The notes under the pieces are model-generated. The model was not told where the DNA came from and ran no database searches. It saw only the letters and a program-made list of their open reading frames with translations. 10,340 nucleotides of DNA from JBOHPP01 sp050731755 (GTDB taxonomy: Bacteria > Methylomirabilota > Methylomirabilia > Rokubacteriales > CSP1-6). Within the stretch, counting starts at the first letter, position 1. Each line of letters starts with the position of its first letter. The stretch spans positions 1 to 10,340 of the forward strand of contig JBOHPP010000224.1 of NCBI GenBank assembly GCA_050731755.1. Direction: 5' to 3'. The position numbers and the translations under genes are program-made. Below are positions 8,022 to 10,340 of the stretch, piece by piece.

Positions 8022-8255
8022 TCATTCAATCGTGAAGTCCTCGAGCAACGGATTGGCGAGCAACTTCCGGCACATCTCGTCGGCGCGACTGCGGGCCTGG
8101 GCCGTCGTGGGCGCCTCCAGCTCCACGTCGATCACCTTGCCCACGCGCAGGTCCGTCACGTCGTGGAAGCCGAGGCCGGTCAGTGCGCGCTTCACCGCCG
8201 CGCCCTGCACGTCGAGGATGCCAGGCTTGAGGCGGACCAGGACCCGGACTCTCAT
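8022..8255 (-). CDS. purS: Phosphoribosylformylglycinamidine synthase, PurS subunit
   Basis: PurS is a small structural subunit that joins PurL and PurQ and helps pass ammonia between them in bacteria with a small PurL. The 77 residues are a typical length. They begin MRVRVLVRLKPGILDVQG and contain VKRALTGLGFHDVTDLRVGK and CRKLLANPLLEDFTIE, the recognisable PurS pattern: KPGILDPQG-like start, the GFxxVxxLRVGK core and a CxxLLANPxIEDF-like end. The ATG start at 8255 overlaps the purC stop as ATGA. A longer frame upstream (to 8369) is only a shadow of purC. Its position after purC and before purQ is the Bacillus arrangement. The 136-base gap that follows separates it from its partner subunits. 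Confidence 0.95.
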   Translation of the reverse strand: MRVRVLVRLKPGILDVQGAAVKRALTGLGFHDVTDLRVGKVIDVELEAPTTAQARSRADEMCRKLLANPLLEDFTIE

Positions 8256-8989
8256 GCCCGCGGCTTCTCGACCACCCGGCGGTAGACCTCCTGGTAGGCG
8301 TCCTCCACGCCGCCCAGGTCCTGGCGAAAGCGGTCCTTGTCGAGCTTGGTGCGGGTGGCGGCGTCCCACAGCCGGCAGGTGTCCGGGGAGATCTCGTCAC
8401 CCAGGTAGAGCCGGCCCCCGGCGCGTCCGAACTCGAGCTTAAAGTCCACCAGCAGAAGGCCGCGGCGGCGGAGGTGGGGGCGCAGCACCCCGTTGACCCG
8501 CAGCGCCGTGCGCCTGATCCAGGCCAGCTCGGTCGGCGTCGCCAGCCGCAGCATGCGGACGTGGTCATCGTTGATCATGGGATCGCCGAGCGGATCGGAC
8601 TTGAAGTAGAGCTCGACGATGGGCCGCGCGACCGGCGTGCCTTCCTCCCGGCCCGTGCGCTTGGCCAGGCTGCCGGCCACGATGTTGCGGACGATCGTCT
8701 CGATCTTGATGATGTCCAGCCGGCGGCAGAGCATCTCGCGGTCGCTGAGGGTGGCCAGATAGTGGGTGGGCACCCGGGCCCGCTCCAGCGCCTCGAACAG
8801 AGCCGCCGATATCCGGTTGTTCACCACGCCCTTGCCGACGATGGTGCCCCGCTTGAGCGCGTTGAAGGCGGTGGCGTCGTCCTTGAAGTACTGCACGATC
8901 AGCCCGGGCCGGCTGGTGGCGTAGACGATCTTGGCCTTTCCCTCGTAGAGCTTCTCGCGCAGCTCCACCTTCGGAACGGGCTGCTTCAT
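8252..8989 (-). CDS. purC: Phosphoribosylaminoimidazole-succinocarboxamide synthase (SAICAR synthetase)
   Basis: PurC joins CAIR and aspartate with ATP to form SAICAR. The 245 residues match the usual short bacterial form of about 235-245. In order: LYEGKAK (14-20, nucleotide-binding loop), GVVNNRIS (54-61), RNIVAGS (101-107), ELYFKSDPLGDPMIN (126-140), LVDFKLEFG (180-188), DEISPDTCRLWD (198-209) and DKDRFRQDLG (217-226). The last two are hallmark motifs of the substrate site. The ATG start overlaps the purB stop as ATGA and has GGAGG seven bases upstream inside purB. The stop overlaps purS in the same way. No defect is visible. It needs CAIR from PurE/PurK, not in the window but expected upstream of purB. 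Confidence 0.97.
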   Translation of the reverse strand: MKQPVPKVELREKLYEGKAKIVYATSRPGLIVQYFKDDATAFNALKRGTIVGKGVVNNRISAALFEALERARVPTHYLATLSDREMLCRRLDIIKIETIVRNIVAGSLAKRTGREEGTPVARPIVELYFKSDPLGDPMINDDHVRMLRLATPTELAWIRRTALRVNGVLRPHLRRRGLLLVDFKLEFGRAGGRLYLGDEISPDTCRLWDAATRTKLDKDRFRQDLGGVEDAYQEVYRRVVEKPRA

Positions 8990-10296
8990 CCCTTTCCCTC
9001 CGACAAAAGCCCCGCACGCTTGAAGATCGTGTCGACGTGGCGCAGGTACCAGGTCGGATCGAAGCAGTCCTTCAGCTCATCCGGTCGGAGGCGCCCGCTC
9101 ACCTCCGGGTCGGCGCTGAGCAGCTCCAGGAAGGGCCGGCGCTCGCGCCAGGCCCGCATGGCATGGCGCTGGACGATCTCGTAGGCCACCTGGCGGGCCA
9201 GCCCGCTCTCGGTGAGCTTGAGCAGCACGCGCTGGGAGTACACGAGCCCGTAGCTTCGGTCGAGGTTCTCGGCCATGCGGGCCGGATCGACTTCCAGGCC
9301 CTCGACGACGAAAGCCGTGAGGTCCAGGAGATAGTCGAGCAGGATCGTCGAGTCCGGCAGAATGACGCGCTCGACGGACGAGTGGCTGATGTCGCGCTCG
9401 TGCCACAGGGCGACGTTGTCCAGAGCGGCCAGGGCGTTGGTGCGCACGAGGCGGGCCAGCCCGCAGATGCGCTCGGAGAGCTCGGGATTGCGCTTGTGAG
9501 GCATGGCGCTCGAGCCCTTCTGTCCCTCGGCGAACGGCTCCTGGGCCTCGAGCACCTCGGTGCGCTGGAGTCCCCGGATCTCCAGGGCGATCTTCTCCAG
9601 CGACGCGCCGGCGATGGCCAACGCCGTACAGAACTCGGCATGTCGGTCGCGCTGGACGATCTGGGTCGAGACGGCGGCCGGCTCCAGACCCAGTTCCCGG
9701 CACACCTCCTCCTCGATCTCGGGCTCCACGTGGGCGAAGTTGCCCACGGCGCCCGACAGCTTGCCCACCGCGACGGCGGCCCGGGCCCGGCGCAGCCGCT
9801 CCAGGTTCCGGCCGGCCTCGCTGTACCAGACGGCCGCCTTCAGTCCGAAGGCGGTTGGCTCGGCGTGCACGCCGTGGGTGCGGCCAACGACCAGCGTGTC
9901 CTTGTGCCGGCGGGCCAGATCAGCCAGAGCCGTCCGGAGCCGCTCCTGCCCGGCGATGAGCAGGTCGGCCGCCGCCCGAAGCTGCAGCCCCAGAGCCGTG
10001 TCCCAGACGTCGTTGCTGGTGAGGCCGATGTGGATGAAGCGGGAGTCCTCGCTGAGCTGCTCCTCCAGGTTGGTGAGGAACGCGATCATCTCGTGCTTGA
10101 CCCGCGCCTGGATCTCGAGGATGCGCGCCACGTTGATGCGCGCGCTGGCCCGGATGCGGGCCAGGGCCTCGCGCGGAATGCGTCCGCGACGGCCGTAGGC
10201 CTCGCACACGGCCAGCTCCACCCGAAGCCAGCTCGCGTACTTTTCCTCCTCACTCCAGAGGCGGCCCATGGCCGGGCGCGTGTACCGCTCGATCAC
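8986..10296 (-). CDS. purB: Adenylosuccinate lyase
   Basis: PurB removes fumarate from SAICAR (giving AICAR) and from adenylosuccinate (giving AMP), so it serves both the main pathway and the AMP branch. The 436 residues belong to the fumarase/aspartase superfamily. His68 (in KHEM), His89 (in FIHIGLTSND) and His141 (in RTHGVHAEPTAFG) fall at exactly the numbers of the active-site histidines in the Bacillus enzyme. The superfamily signature GSSAMPHKRNPELSE (261-275) carries the flexible-loop serines 262 and 263. The start is GTG at 10296, with TAAGGTGAGG just upstream serving both as an in-frame stop (10306-10308) and a ribosome site, so no earlier start is possible nearby. The end overlaps purC by 4 bases. 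It is the first gene visible here; only 44 bases lie upstream. Confidence 0.97.
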   Translation of the reverse strand: MIERYTRPAMGRLWSEEEKYASWLRVELAVCEAYGRRGRIPREALARIRASARINVARILEIQARVKHEMIAFLTNLEEQLSEDSRFIHIGLTSNDVWDTALGLQLRAAADLLIAGQERLRTALADLARRHKDTLVVGRTHGVHAEPTAFGLKAAVWYSEAGRNLERLRRARAAVAVGKLSGAVGNFAHVEPEIEEEVCRELGLEPAAVSTQIVQRDRHAEFCTALAIAGASLEKIALEIRGLQRTEVLEAQEPFAEGQKGSSAMPHKRNPELSERICGLARLVRTNALAALDNVALWHERDISHSSVERVILPDSTILLDYLLDLTAFVVEGLEVDPARMAENLDRSYGLVYSQRVLLKLTESGLARQVAYEIVQRHAMRAWRERRPFLELLSADPEVSGRLRPDELKDCFDPTWYLRHVDTIFKRAGLLSEGKG

Positions 10297-10340
10297 GCCC
10301 TCACCTTAGAGCAAAACCCGTCCCAGCGGAAGTGGCGGTC
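10297..10340 (-). other. Sequence upstream of purB, to the window edge
   Basis: Forty-four bases containing the purB ribosome site (AAGGTGAGG, near 10299-10307). No clear -10/-35 pair or stem-loop is seen in this short piece, so it cannot be said whether purB starts the transcript or follows other pur genes. Confidence 0.5.

Overview
This window is a slice of a de novo purine biosynthesis operon, read entirely on the minus strand. It comes from a bacterium with high G+C content. In transcription order (high to low coordinates) the genes are purB, purC, purS, purQ, purL, purF, purM (damaged), a type II NADH dehydrogenase gene (ndh), purN and the first 210 codons of purH. Apart from ndh, this is the order of the Bacillus-type operon (purB-C-S-Q-L-F-M-N-H). 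That predicts purE/purK before purB and purD after purH, both outside the window. The FGAM synthetase is the three-subunit PurS/PurQ/small-PurL type, and PurF carries the four iron-sulfur cysteines of the Bacillus type. Half the genes start with GTG or TTG. The composition would suit Candidatus Rokubacteria/Methylomirabilota or a similar environmental lineage, but this is a guess from style and composition, not a phylogenetic placement.

Layout. 8986-10296 purB; 8252-8989 purC; 8022-8255 purS; then a 136-base gap (7886-8021) with a plausible internal promoter; 7172-7885 purQ; 4896-7157 purL; 3503-4915 purF; a 102-base anomalous stretch (3401-3502); 2538-3400 the remains of purM; 1246-2541 ndh; 635-1249 purN; 1-630 purH (3' end outside the window). 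Most junctions are 4-base ATGA or GTGA overlaps or very short gaps, so the genes are probably transcribed and translated as a coupled unit.

Together the products cover PRPP to phosphoribosylamine (PurF), GAR to FGAR (PurN), FGAR to FGAM (PurSQL), FGAM to AIR (PurM), CAIR to SAICAR (PurC), SAICAR to AICAR and adenylosuccinate to AMP (PurB), and AICAR to IMP (PurH). GAR synthesis (PurD) and AIR carboxylation (PurE/K) are not in view.

The most notable points are these. (1) purM lacks its first ~60 codons and also has a one-base deletion in a C run. The pathway is either genetically broken here or the assembly is wrong. (2) A respiratory-type NADH dehydrogenase gene is tightly coupled inside the pur operon. 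(3) purL carries an apparent 42-bp in-frame insertion bounded by a 6-bp direct repeat and containing a G-run/C-run hairpin. A similar G/C-tract hairpin lies in the purH linker, so a small dispersed palindromic element that tolerates coding sequence is possible.
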